Positions 1 through 8,326 of a stretch of 64,000 bases of DNA are shown here, in pieces. The DNA comes from Pseudoclavibacter sp. Marseille-Q3772. GTDB lineage: Bacteria; Actinomycetota; Actinomycetes; Actinomycetales; Microbacteriaceae. The notes under the pieces were generated by a model. That model worked only from the letters and a program-made list of their open reading frames with translations, made no database searches and was not told the origin of the DNA. Positions within the stretch are counted from its first letter, which is position 1, and every line of letters begins with the position of its first letter. The position numbers and the translations under genes are program-made. The stretch lies in assembly GCF_916618895.1 (NCBI RefSeq), contig NZ_OU745391.1, positions 868,001-932,000 of the forward strand, in the 5' to 3' direction.

Positions 1-776
1 AGGTAGTCCTGATGCAGTTCTTCAAGCAGCGATGCCCTCATCACCAGCAAATAGTGGGCGTAGGAGACAGCTCCCATCGCGAGCGCCGGCAACGTTAGGT
101 GATGTAGCACATCGAGGACAAGATTCAGTCCCGTAGCGGACGTGCCGGGTGTCACCATCCCACCGGTTGGGAACCATCCGAGGGATCCTCCGAACACCAT
201 GAGCAAGAGCAGACCGAGCCAGAACGTGGGAACGGACCACAGCGTCAGCGCAAGGCCGACGTTAAATCCGTCGTACAGGCTCCCGCGTTTCCATGCCGCA
301 CGCTGACCGATCGATAGGCCAAGAATGATCGCAATACCCGCCGCGGTTCCGGTCAGTAGCAGCGTGGGCAACACGCGCTCTCCGATCAGTTCGAGGACGG
401 GCTGACCGTAGGTGTAGGAGTATCCGAGATCGCCCGTAAACAGTCCTTTTACATAGTTGAAGAACTGCACAATCAGCGGCTGATCGAGGCCAAACTCGGC
501 GCGCATCGATGCGAGCTGCTCGGGGGTCACTCGTCGGTCCGCCGTCAGCATCCGCACGGGGTCACCCGGCAGGATTCGGAAGGCGAAGAATCCGAGGATC
601 ACCACCAGGATCAATGAGACCAATGCTCCCGAGAGCTTATGCAGCAGGAACTTTCCCCAGGATCCTCCACGCCGAGGCTCGTCGATATCGGCCGCCGGCG
701 CCCCCTTCCCGTCAGCGGGTTTGCCCTTGTCGCTGATTTCCTCGACAGCGGTTGCGTCTGGAGTGAGATTCGACAC
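1..776 (-). CDS. Peptide-type ABC transporter permease (DppB/OppB family), 3' end cut by window
   Basis: Inner-membrane permease of a peptide/nickel-type ABC importer. About 258 residues are visible. A charged cytoplasmic N-terminus of about 45 residues is followed by a first membrane segment, then the family motif RILPGDPVR and a periplasmic stretch typical of DppB. Several further hydrophobic segments follow. The family is usually 310-340 residues, so roughly the last 60-80 lie beyond position 1. I chose the GTG at 776 because GAGGAG sits 8 bases upstream; an alternative GTG at 785 overlaps the stop of the binding-protein gene as GTGA. It lies directly downstream of that gene on the same strand, so the two form an operon. 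The substrate (peptide, nickel or other) cannot be read from sequence. Confidence 0.88.
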   Translation of the reverse strand, partial: MSNLTPDATAVEEISDKGKPADGKGAPAADIDEPRRGGSWGKFLLHKLSGALVSLILVVILGFFAFRILPGDPVRMLTADRRVTPEQLASMRAEFGLDQPLIVQFFNYVKGLFTGDLGYSYTYGQPVLELIGERVLPTLLLTGTAAGIAIILGLSIGQRAAWKRGSLYDGFNVGLALTLWSVPTFWLGLLLLMVFGGSLGWFPTGGMVTPGTSATGLNLVLDVLHHLTLPALAMGAVSYAHYLLVMRASLLEELHQDY

Positions 777-781
777 AGTGA

Positions 782-2632
782 TCACTCCTCGTCGTACAGG
801 TTGTTGGTGAGCTTCCGGATGCGCAGCTGCTGCAACACCAGGCCGATCACTGCAATACCGAGTGCGATCCACAGCATGATTGATGGACCGGCCGGACCGG
901 AGTTCCCGCCTGCAGCCTGCGCCTGGTTAGCGGGTACGGCACTGTAGATTCCCCACGCACCGTACTGTTCGATCACGGTTCCCGTTTCGTTTGGCTGTTG
1001 AACGAGGTCAACGAACCGGTCACTGCGGTAGGCCTCGAACACCGCGGGGTAGAAGAACACCGGGAACACCGCGGCTTGCTCGATGTGGACCTGCAGCTCC
1101 TTAATCTTCTCGGCCCGCTCTTCCGGAGACTTCGCTGCCATCATCTGGTCCTGCAGCTTGTCGTACTCGGCATCACAGTAGTTCGCGAGGCTCGTTGCAC
1201 CGCTACCGTCACTATTCGGGCGCGAGTCGCAGCGATTCATCAGGAACAGGTTGTCCGGGTTTGGCCGCACGGTCCAACCGCTGATGTAGATGTCGTAGGT
1301 GCCCAAGACCGTGTCGTCGTTGTACTGTGCCATCGAGTTAATAGCGGTCTTGGTTTTGATACCGATGTCCTGAAGCCAGCGCTTGAGGAAGTCGAGCGTC
1401 TGCTGCGCTGAGCCGTGGTCATAGGACTCCAGGCGCAGTTCGATCGGCTTCCCGTTCTTATCAAGCCGAATGCCGTCGGGGCCGCGCTTGTAGCCGGCTT
1501 CGTCAAGCATCTTGTTGGCCAGTTCCGGGTCGAACCTCAGCACTCCCGGGTCATCCTCGGGAAGGTGGTTCTCGGGGTACATCGGCGGGACAATTCCCGT
1601 CGCTGCCTGACCGTACCCCTGCAGCACTCTGTCTACAAGCACCTGACGGTCGATTGCGTGCACGATCGCTTGCCGAACGGTTTTGTCCTTGAGCACCTCG
1701 TGGCCGTCACCCATTGGCTTATCGTTCGCATCCGTCGCACCAGGGTTGATCTGAATTCCACGCATTCCGCGACCGTCACCGGCAATTGCGGTGATTTCCG
1801 GAACGGATTTGATCGCGTCGAACTGCGCTGATGTCAGACCAGACAGTGCATCGATTTCACCGGAACGCAGCGCCTGAACCGCGGCATCGGTGTTTCGGTA
1901 AGGACGCCAGTTCACGAACTTAACCTGCGCTTCACCGCCGCGGTAGTGAGGGTTCGCTTTCATACTCACGCCGGATGCTGAGGATGAGGATACGACGGTG
2001 AACGGTCCCGAACCGACTACTTCCTTATCGTTCTTGTAGGTTTCGGGGCTATCTAGCTTCGACCACACATGCTCGGGCACGATGAACACATCCGTACCGG
2101 GGTTAGACGATTGCGGGGTCTTGAGCTCGATGACCACGGTGTGGTCGTCCGGAGCGCTCACCGATTTGATGTTCGAGACGTAACCACCGAACGCAGTTTG
2201 CAACCCGTCGTTTTCAAGAATCGCGGTGTAGGTCCAAACCACGTCCTCTGCGGTGATCGCCTCCCCATCTGACCACTTGGCGTCCTGCTGCAAGTGGTAG
2301 GTCCATGTCGTTGCGGAGTCTGATGTCTCCCATGATTCAGCAATCGCGGGATACTCCGTGTTGTCTGTGGGCGCCCATGCAACCAGCGGCTCGTACTGTG
2401 CGCGGTTGATCGTGAGCGATACCGAGAGCGTACCCAAGAAGGGGTTCAACGTATCGAGTTCGTTTACCAGCGCAACGTTGAGCGTGGTGTCATCGTTTGC
2501 CTGCGCCTGGACTGGGGTGCCCAGTGGCGCAGTTGTTAGCGTAACTGCGGCGACCGCCACCGCGGCAAATGCACGAAGTCGACGGCCGATTCCTCTTGCT
2601 CGTCGGGCACTTCGGAGGGTTGATTCACGCAT
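782..2632 (-). CDS. ABC transporter substrate-binding protein, family 5 (DppA/OppA-like), membrane-anchored
   Basis: Extracellular solute receptor of a peptide-type ABC importer, 616 residues. A twin-Arg-rich N-terminus and hydrophobic core end in an AQA-type signal peptidase I site near residue 45. The mature part follows the SBP_bac_5 pattern: an early ALVNELDTLNPF stretch, the block TWTYHLQQDAKWSDGEAIT, then DVVWTY. There is no lipobox Cys. Instead a hydrophobic helix (IMLWIALGIAVIGLVL) close to the C-terminus is followed by RIRK, which would tether the protein to the membrane. GAGGA precedes the ATG. The permease gene follows immediately. The ligand is unknown. Confidence 0.92.
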   Translation of the reverse strand: MRESTLRSARRARGIGRRLRAFAAVAVAAVTLTTAPLGTPVQAQANDDTTLNVALVNELDTLNPFLGTLSVSLTINRAQYEPLVAWAPTDNTEYPAIAESWETSDSATTWTYHLQQDAKWSDGEAITAEDVVWTYTAILENDGLQTAFGGYVSNIKSVSAPDDHTVVIELKTPQSSNPGTDVFIVPEHVWSKLDSPETYKNDKEVVGSGPFTVVSSSSASGVSMKANPHYRGGEAQVKFVNWRPYRNTDAAVQALRSGEIDALSGLTSAQFDAIKSVPEITAIAGDGRGMRGIQINPGATDANDKPMGDGHEVLKDKTVRQAIVHAIDRQVLVDRVLQGYGQAATGIVPPMYPENHLPEDDPGVLRFDPELANKMLDEAGYKRGPDGIRLDKNGKPIELRLESYDHGSAQQTLDFLKRWLQDIGIKTKTAINSMAQYNDDTVLGTYDIYISGWTVRPNPDNLFLMNRCDSRPNSDGSGATSLANYCDAEYDKLQDQMMAAKSPEERAEKIKELQVHIEQAAVFPVFFYPAVFEAYRSDRFVDLVQQPNETGTVIEQYGAWGIYSAVPANQAQAAGGNSGPAGPSIMLWIALGIAVIGLVLQQLRIRKLTNNLYDEE

Positions 2633-2814
2633 CGATCCTCGTTTCGTAGGGACTCAAAATGGCACGCAAAACAGCGCTTGTTCAAGCCTCAACGAGGACC
2701 CGAGTATCCGCCCGCAAAATCATCAATGATCAGCTAAAAACCAGGCGATTCTTTTTCTTTGATCTCCCCGTTGAGATTGCACCCATGATAACACGCTTAT
2801 AACGCCCCAAAAGA

Positions 2815-2845
2815 CCGCCGTAATAAATCGCAATCATTTCGGCGG
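2815..2845 (-). terminator. Possible weak terminator after the YeiH-type exporter
   Basis: Read on the minus strand, a six-base stem CCGCCG/CGGCGG encloses a 19-base loop and is followed by TCTTTT. It lies 30 bases past the stop of the exporter gene. The long loop makes it a weak candidate. The rest of the 2633-2875 gap shows nothing else I can name. Confidence 0.35.
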
Positions 2846-2875
2846 CAATCCCGGTAGTGCAGGTACGACCGAGCG

Positions 2876-4072
2876 CTATCCAAACGATCCGCCGAACAAC
2901 CAACCGAAGAGCAGTTGCGATAGCAACAGACCTGCGATGAGGTTCACGACCGTACCGAAAAAGAACACCAGCACGGGCTTCCATCCCGCTTCGCGAAGCG
3001 CACCGACGCGGAACTCTAAGCCGATGGCAACGAACGCCATGGTGAAGAACATGGTCTGCAATGCTTTGGCTGATGCCAGCCCTGATTCGAGCCAACCGCC
3101 CTCTGCTGCCGCATGCGGGTAAACGGCGGCGAGCACCGATACCAGCAGTGACGCGGCGATGAACCCCAGCACGAATTTGGGGAATCGCTGCCACACTTCG
3201 CCCCAGCCGGGACGCGCCGATGCCTCGCCCGAGTTCGCATCCACATCCACTTTCAGGGTGAAGTAGACCGAAAGCGCCACCGCAACGACACCGATGAGCG
3301 CGTTCTGAATCATCTTGACGACGGCGGCGTATTCGAGCACTTCCTCGCCCGCCACCGCTCCGGCTGCGGTGACTGCTGCGGTGGTATCAATATTGCCACC
3401 GATCCACGCGCCGGCAACCACCGGGGTGAGACCGAGCAGCTCGGCAAGATACGGCAGCAGGAAGATCGCCGGCAGTGCGAAGACGATCACCAAACCGGCG
3501 ACATAGGCGAGCTGTTCTTTCTTGGCGTGCACGGCACCTGCGGTCGCAACAGCGGCAGAAACACCGCAGATCGACAGCGCGGATGCAAGCAGCGCACGCA
3601 GGTGCGGTTCTAGGCCAATGATGCCGGCAAACCACCACGTCGCGAAGAACACGATGGCGATAAGCAGGATGGCCTGCAGCACCGCGGGGAGCCCCATCTT
3701 GACGATCACGCCGACATTGACACTGGCGCCGAGCAAGACCAGGCCAGTTTTAATGAAGAACTCCGTGCGGAAGCCGCCGTTGAGCTTGTCGCGCAGACCG
3801 GTGAGCGACAGCACACCGTTGGCGAGGAATCCCAGCGCAATCGCGTAGATCGGGAACTCTACCGTTTTTGCGATCGAACCGAACCTGGTGCCCTTTGTCC
3901 AGGTCGGCATATTCGAGGTGAGCACATCCACGACGATGGCAAGGCCAACCACCACCGCAACGCCAAGAATCGTCCAGATCAACCCACCGGATGGTGCCGG
4001 CGCGGCTTGTTCGCTCGTCGCCTGAGCGCGCCGGGCTTCGTCCGTGGCCACCGCATCCTTTGTCTGCGCCAC
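2876..4072 (-). CDS. YeiH/UPF0324-family putative sulfate exporter
   Basis: Polytopic membrane protein of the YeiH (Cons_hypoth698) family, annotated elsewhere as putative sulfate or anion exporters; substrates are poorly established. The protein is 398 residues from the GTG at 4072. After a hydrophilic tail of about 25 residues come roughly ten membrane segments. These include the family-typical stretches KTGLVLLGASVNVG, the small-residue helix SALSICGVSAAVATAG, and AWIGGNIDTTAAVTAAGA. The frame remains open to 4153, but the extra N-terminal residues look like out-of-frame translation. The GTG overlaps by one base the stop codon of a small membrane protein gene (4072-4254), which implies translational coupling. 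Many relatives carry an equivalent hydrophobic segment fused at their own N-terminus. Confidence 0.85.
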   Translation of the reverse strand: MAQTKDAVATDEARRAQATSEQAAPAPSGGLIWTILGVAVVVGLAIVVDVLTSNMPTWTKGTRFGSIAKTVEFPIYAIALGFLANGVLSLTGLRDKLNGGFRTEFFIKTGLVLLGASVNVGVIVKMGLPAVLQAILLIAIVFFATWWFAGIIGLEPHLRALLASALSICGVSAAVATAGAVHAKKEQLAYVAGLVIVFALPAIFLLPYLAELLGLTPVVAGAWIGGNIDTTAAVTAAGAVAGEEVLEYAAVVKMIQNALIGVVAVALSVYFTLKVDVDANSGEASARPGWGEVWQRFPKFVLGFIAASLLVSVLAAVYPHAAAEGGWLESGLASAKALQTMFFTMAFVAIGLEFRVGALREAGWKPVLVFFFGTVVNLIAGLLLSQLLFGWLFGGSFG

Positions 4073-4254
4073 TAGAACCACCCCTTGATATTGGGGATAA
4101 CACCGGCCAGGCAACCTGCCAGCAGCAACAGGCCGAACCCGGCAGCGGCCCAATCCTCATTCAGCGAGAACTTGCCGTGTGTATTCGGCGCCTCGACCGG
4201 GGTATCCGGAACATCGATGTATTCCCGGTGCTCGTCACGATGGGCGGTGCTCAT
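4072..4254 (-). CDS. Small single-span membrane protein, detached N-terminal part of the YeiH-type exporter
   Basis: A 60-residue ORF whose stop overlaps the exporter GTG by one base. The first 33 residues are hydrophilic and acidic. The sequence LNEDW then leads into one hydrophobic helix ending in IPNIKGWF. An EDW motif before a first membrane span is what I expect at the N-terminus of longer YeiH-family proteins, so this looks like the first transmembrane segment encoded separately. AGGAG lies 4 bases before the ATG, a good ribosome site. It could be a true separate subunit or the product of a lineage-specific gene split. The function is otherwise unknown. Confidence 0.6.
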   Translation of the reverse strand: MSTAHRDEHREYIDVPDTPVEAPNTHGKFSLNEDWAAAGFGLLLLAGCLAGVIPNIKGWF

Positions 4255-4340
4255 ACTGCTCCTGAGGTTCGTCATGCGTACACAGTCAGTCGCCCGAGGT
4301 CGGCATCCGAACACCAGATACAAGCGATTACTGTTACTCA

Positions 4341-4355
4341 ACAATGCTGCATTGT
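4341..4355. promoter_or_regulatory. 15-base perfect palindrome, candidate operator
   Basis: ACAATGC-T-GCATTGT is a perfect inverted repeat in the 175-base gap between the divergent exporter and mscS genes. It is embedded in an AT-rich patch unlike its surroundings. Such a site could bind a dimeric repressor or activator of the exporter operon. No regulator gene is adjacent, so the link is positional only. Confidence 0.4.
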
Positions 4356-4414
4356 AACCATCGCAGTTAACGCAGGTGCAACGCCCGTTTCCGAAAACCA
4401 ACAGCCTTCAGGCA

Positions 4415-4420
4415 TAGGAT
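4415..4420 (+). promoter_or_regulatory. -10 hexamer of mscS, near-leaderless
   Basis: TAGGAT ends nine bases before the mscS ATG and no Shine-Dalgarno lies between. Transcription would start at or next to the start codon. Confidence 0.4.
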
Positions 4421-4429
4421 GCAAGCGCT

Positions 4430-5383
4430 ATGGCTGAGTTTTTCGATTCGTTTGTGAACACGGTTGGACCGTTCATGCCGCTCATCGAAGCGGTACTGAT
4501 CATCGTCGGCGCGTGGCTGCTGCACTGGATCCTGCAGCGGATCATTCACCGCTCGGTCGTCGAGATCGTTGCCGGTGCGAAGCGAAAACGAGGCGTTGAT
4601 TCGACCCAGGCGGTCCAGGTGAAGTCGCCGCTGCAATCCGTGCGAACTGTGCAACGCGCCCGCACGATTGGGCAGGTGCTCTCCAACCTCGTGACCGCGC
4701 TGATTGTGGTTATCGCGGTCATGATGGTGATCGGCGTACTCGCACCGAGATTCCTGACATCCCTGACGCTGCTGTCAGCGGCACTCGGTGCGGGGCTCGG
4801 TTTCGGTGCACAAAACATCGTCGGCGATGTACTCAACGGCCTGTTCATGGTGCTCGAAGACCAGGTGGGCGTGGGTGACGAGGTCGACCTCGACTTTGCC
4901 TACGGCATCGTTGAGGCGGTGGGCGTGCGGGTAACTCAGGTGCGCGATATCCACGGTCAGCTCTGGTATGTACGCAACGGTGAGATTCAACGGGTGGGTA
5001 ATAACTCCCAGGGATGGAACCGAGCGATCATCGACCTGGCGATTCCGTACGACGTTGACCGCGAGCGGGCCAAGCGCATCATGGTGAAAGCCGGTGACGA
5101 GATGTACGACGACGTCGACTGGATGCCGATGCTGCTTGAGAAGCCGAATATCTGGGGCCTCCAGACGCTTGCTGCCGAGGCAGTCGTGGTGCGCATGACG
5201 GCGAAAACCATGCCCGGTGAACGCTGGGGCGTTGAGCGTGAGCTGCGAGCGCGATTGCAGGATGCGTTCAAGGAAGCGGGCATCAAACTCCCGCCGATGA
5301 ACCTGGTCGCCTTCGACGGTCCGAACGGTATCGATCCACGGGCCGGCGCTGCCGCCGCGACGCTCCCCGACGATCCGGCATAA
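4430..5383 (+). CDS. Small-conductance mechanosensitive channel, MscS family
   Basis: Membrane channel that opens under turgor to release solutes. The protein has 317 residues. Three hydrophobic segments lie at about residues 12-35, 85-110 and 113-140. The third is the Gly/Ala-rich pore helix SAALGAGLGFGAQNIVGDVLNG, typical of MscS TM3. It leads into the beta domain (VGVGDEVDL, VRNGEI) and the C-terminal mixed domain with a hydrophilic Ala-rich tail. The length fits a minimal three-span MscS. The haemoglobin gene starts 11 bases after the stop, so the two are probably co-transcribed. Confidence 0.93.
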   Translation: MAEFFDSFVNTVGPFMPLIEAVLIIVGAWLLHWILQRIIHRSVVEIVAGAKRKRGVDSTQAVQVKSPLQSVRTVQRARTIGQVLSNLVTALIVVIAVMMVIGVLAPRFLTSLTLLSAALGAGLGFGAQNIVGDVLNGLFMVLEDQVGVGDEVDLDFAYGIVEAVGVRVTQVRDIHGQLWYVRNGEIQRVGNNSQGWNRAIIDLAIPYDVDRERAKRIMVKAGDEMYDDVDWMPMLLEKPNIWGLQTLAAEAVVVRMTAKTMPGERWGVERELRARLQDAFKEAGIKLPPMNLVAFDGPNGIDPRAGAAAATLPDDPA

Positions 5384-5394
5384 GCTGGGGCATC

Positions 5395-5844
5395 ATGAGC
5401 GAATCACCGCTACACCTCCGCAGCAGCGAGCACGGCGAAGCCACCGGCGATACGGTGTATGCCCAGGTCGGTGGGATGGATGCGTTCGAGCGGCTGAGTC
5501 GCAAGTTTTATGAGGGCGTACAGGGCGATGAAGTGATGTGGCCTATGTACCCGCAGGACGATCTCGAAGGAGCCATCTGGCGACTGAGCCGGTTTCTCGC
5601 CCAGTACTTCGGCGGCCCGGCCACATACTCATCACTGCGCGGCCATCCGCGGTTGCGGATGCGTCACGCGGAGTTTCACATCAACCCCGATGCCCGCGAT
5701 CGCTGGCTGCGCCACATGACCGCCGCAATGGACGAGATGCAATTTGCGCCCGCCATCCGCGCCACGATGATGGACTACTTCGACCGGGCAGCAACTGCAA
5801 TGATTAACACATTCGAGGCGACCCCGAGCCCACCGCGCGCCTGA
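5395..5844 (+). CDS. glbO: Group II truncated haemoglobin (GlbO type)
   Basis: Small cytoplasmic haem protein of the 2-on-2 globin fold, 149 residues; actinobacterial GlbO proteins bind oxygen and are linked to oxidative or respiratory protection. Visible hallmarks are the helix-B Phe-Tyr pair in RKFYEGV, the MYPQDDL turn, the glycine-containing stretch QYFGGP, and the proximal-His block LRMRHAEFHI. The RDRWLRHM stretch characteristic of group II follows. A 15-20 residue N-terminal extension precedes the fold, as in other GlbO proteins. It sits 11 bases behind mscS and converges on thiQ. Confidence 0.93.
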   Translation: MSESPLHLRSSEHGEATGDTVYAQVGGMDAFERLSRKFYEGVQGDEVMWPMYPQDDLEGAIWRLSRFLAQYFGGPATYSSLRGHPRLRMRHAEFHINPDARDRWLRHMTAAMDEMQFAPAIRATMMDYFDRAATAMINTFEATPSPPRA

Positions 5845-5876
5845 ACCGCGGGCCGCTCACCGCATCCGTACCGCCC

Positions 5877-6560
5877 CTAGCTCACCGGTACAAGCGTGCA
5901 ATCTTGTATGCGCAACACCCTGTCAGCCACTCGGTCAGCCTCGTCGGCATCGTGAGTGACAAAGAGCGCGGCCGTGCCGGTTTGATTCAGGATGGCACGC
6001 ACCTGATCGGCCAGCGTTTCGCGCAGGTCACGGTCGAGCGCCGAAAGCGGTTCGTCGAGCAACAGCAGACTCGGTTCGGGAGCCAACGATCGCGCCAATG
6101 CCGCGCGCTGTGCTTGCCCGCCGGATAACGTCTGAACGGCGCGATCTTCAAACCCTTCGAGATCGACCAGCGCGAGCATCGCCCGGACGCGTTCAGCGCG
6201 CGCCGATGCCGGCATTTTCTGCGATTCCAAGCCGTAGGCGACATTGCGGCCCACCGTTCGGAACGGGAAGAGCTGTCCGTCTTGGAACACCATGCCGCAG
6301 TCTCGTCGATGCGGCGGGAGTTCGTTCACCCGTCGACCGCGCATCCGCACCTCGCCCGAAACCGGGGTCTCAAGACCGGCAACAGCGCGTAGGAGGGTCG
6401 ACTTGCCGGAACCGGATGCGCCCAGGAGCGCTACGATCTCTCGATCAGCGACCGTTAAGTCAACGTCGCGAATTGGTGTGTGCCCATCTGGGTAGCTGAC
6501 CGTAACGGCGCGCAGTTCGAGCGCGGGCGGCGTGTTGTCGGCGGATGCGGATGTGGTCAT
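5877..6560 (-). CDS. thiQ: Thiamine ABC transporter ATP-binding protein
   Basis: ATPase subunit powering thiamine (or thiamine phosphate) import, 227 residues from the ATG at 6560. It has Walker A GASGSGKS, a Q-loop at VFQDGQLFPFRTV, the ABC signature LSGGQAQRAAL, Walker B LLLLDEP and the switch His in VTHDADE. The ATG overlaps the permease stop as ATGA, so the two are translationally coupled; the longer open frame to 6638 runs inside the permease gene and was rejected. It is the third gene of the riboswitch-controlled operon. The thiamine assignment comes from the riboswitch and the binding protein, because the ATPase itself is generic. Confidence 0.9.
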   Translation of the reverse strand: MTTSASADNTPPALELRAVTVSYPDGHTPIRDVDLTVADREIVALLGASGSGKSTLLRAVAGLETPVSGEVRMRGRRVNELPPHRRDCGMVFQDGQLFPFRTVGRNVAYGLESQKMPASARAERVRAMLALVDLEGFEDRAVQTLSGGQAQRAALARSLAPEPSLLLLDEPLSALDRDLRETLADQVRAILNQTGTAALFVTHDADEADRVADRVLRIQDCTLVPVS

Positions 6561-8287
6561 CGAGCTTTCTCCTCCGTTAGTGCTGCAGTCGCGAACGTGT
6601 GCGATCGCGGTTGTTTCGGGCGCATCCGCTCCAGGCACAGCATGGCACCGGCGGTCACCACCGCGAGAATCACTGCACCGGCGAGCGCCATACCGTAATT
6701 GTCTCCGCCCGGCCTACCAAGGAGCCGAGCGATCAACACCGGCAGGGTGACCCGATCGGCGGCAGCCAGGAACGAGGTCGCGCCGAACTCACCCAGTGAA
6801 ATCGCGAAGGCGAAACCAGCGGCGACTCCCACGGCCCGGGCGATCACGGGGCCGTCTACGGTCCACAGCACCCGCCAGGGGGATGCGCCGAGCGTCGCTG
6901 CCGCTTCTCGAAGCCGCGGATCGATGGCGCGCAGTACCGGGACGATCGAGCGCACCACCATCGGCAGCGCAATCACTGCCTGTGCGAGCGGTACGAGCGC
7001 GCCAGAGTGCGCCAGGCTCGGGGAGACCGCCTGCCAGGTGATGAGAAAACCGAACCCTACGACCACCGCGGACACTCCCAAGGGGAGCGTGCTTGCCGCA
7101 TCCAGGAGCCGCTGGGTGCGAGCCATCCAACGATTGCGCGCGCGGTCGGTGCGGCGTGAGAGCAAAAGCCCGAGTGGTAGGCCCAGCAGCAACGCAATTA
7201 TGGTCGCGTCAACGGCGGTCGCGAGTGAGTGCTGCATGGCTTCGAACACGGTTACGCCGCCACCAAATCCGGTGCCGCTGGTTCCAAGCAGCTGGTAGTT
7301 GCACAGCGACCACTCCCCTGCCGAATGCAGTGAGCGCAACAGCAGGGTTACCAGCGGGGCGATGACGAGCAGGGCGGATGCGGCGGTTACGATCACCGCG
7401 AACGTATCGGAACGGCGCGGGGCCGGTAGCCTATCGTCGCGCATCCGGAGCGAGCTTTCGACGCCCGCGCTCAGCCGACTGGTGGCCCACATCGATAACA
7501 GCACGATCACGACCTGCACGCTGGAGAGCGCCGCTGCCGCACTCAGATCGTGATACACCACGGTCTGTTTGTAGATCTCGGTTTCGATAGTTCCGGCACC
7601 GGGGGCACCGAGGGTTTGCACGATGCCGAATGAGGTCGTGCAGAACAGAAACACCAAGCCCGCCGATGCGGCAATCGCCGGCGCAAGCTGCGGTAGCGTC
7701 ACCGTCACGAACGCGCGAATGGGGCCGGCACCGAGCGTCCGGGCCGCATCCACGAGCTTGCCATCGAGCGTTGCCCACATCCCGCCAACCTGACGCACCA
7801 CAACCGAGACGTTGAAGAACACCATGGCCGCGATGACGGCGGTCGTGGTGTTTTCTAGCCCCAGGAAAGCCAGCGGACCATCGCCCGTAAGTAGCGCACG
7901 GAAGGCGACGCCGACCACGACCGTGGGCAGCACGAATGGCACGGTGATGCAGGCGCGAATCACCTCGCGTCCCGGAAATCTGCGTCGATAGAGCACCATT
8001 GCCGCAGGAACGCCCAGCACACAGGAACCGATGGTGGCCGCGAGCGCCATGGCACAAGTGGTGCCGATGATGCGCAGGTTGCGCGTATCGCCGAGCACTT
8101 CGAGTAGCGGTGTGTTACCGGCTGCCGTATCGGCGCCGAATCCACGCAGCAGCATCGCAGTGACCGGCCAATAGAACAGCGCCACCAGCACGAGCATGAT
8201 GCCCGCGGCGACGGTGTAGAACGCTATGGCGCTGGTTCGTCGACTCGCGGTTTCTCGTACTGGTGGGCTGTTGTGCGGATGCGGCAT
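6557..8287 (-). CDS. thiP: Thiamine ABC transporter permease, two-domain
   Basis: Membrane component of the thiamine importer, 576 residues. It has two tandem BPD_transp_1 halves of about six spans each. The EAA-type loops read EAARTLGAG-like (DAARTLGAGPIRAF) in the first half and EAAATLGASPWRVL in the second. This fused architecture and length match ThiP. The N-terminus MPHPHNS precedes the first span by about 20 residues. It lies 39 bases after thiB and overlaps thiQ by four bases. Confidence 0.9.
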   Translation of the reverse strand: MPHPHNSPPVRETASRRTSAIAFYTVAAGIMLVLVALFYWPVTAMLLRGFGADTAAGNTPLLEVLGDTRNLRIIGTTCAMALAATIGSCVLGVPAAMVLYRRRFPGREVIRACITVPFVLPTVVVGVAFRALLTGDGPLAFLGLENTTTAVIAAMVFFNVSVVVRQVGGMWATLDGKLVDAARTLGAGPIRAFVTVTLPQLAPAIAASAGLVFLFCTTSFGIVQTLGAPGAGTIETEIYKQTVVYHDLSAAAALSSVQVVIVLLSMWATSRLSAGVESSLRMRDDRLPAPRRSDTFAVIVTAASALLVIAPLVTLLLRSLHSAGEWSLCNYQLLGTSGTGFGGGVTVFEAMQHSLATAVDATIIALLLGLPLGLLLSRRTDRARNRWMARTQRLLDAASTLPLGVSAVVVGFGFLITWQAVSPSLAHSGALVPLAQAVIALPMVVRSIVPVLRAIDPRLREAAATLGASPWRVLWTVDGPVIARAVGVAAGFAFAISLGEFGATSFLAAADRVTLPVLIARLLGRPGGDNYGMALAGAVILAVVTAGAMLCLERMRPKQPRSHTFATAALTEEKAR

Positions 8288-8326
8288 CGTGGCGGTTTGC
8301 GGGTTAGTGCCGGTGCGGATGCGGCA

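Noticed and set aside
4073-4153. 27 extra residues before the GTG of the YeiH-type gene
   Set aside because: They are the out-of-frame translation of the small membrane protein gene, which has better coding character.
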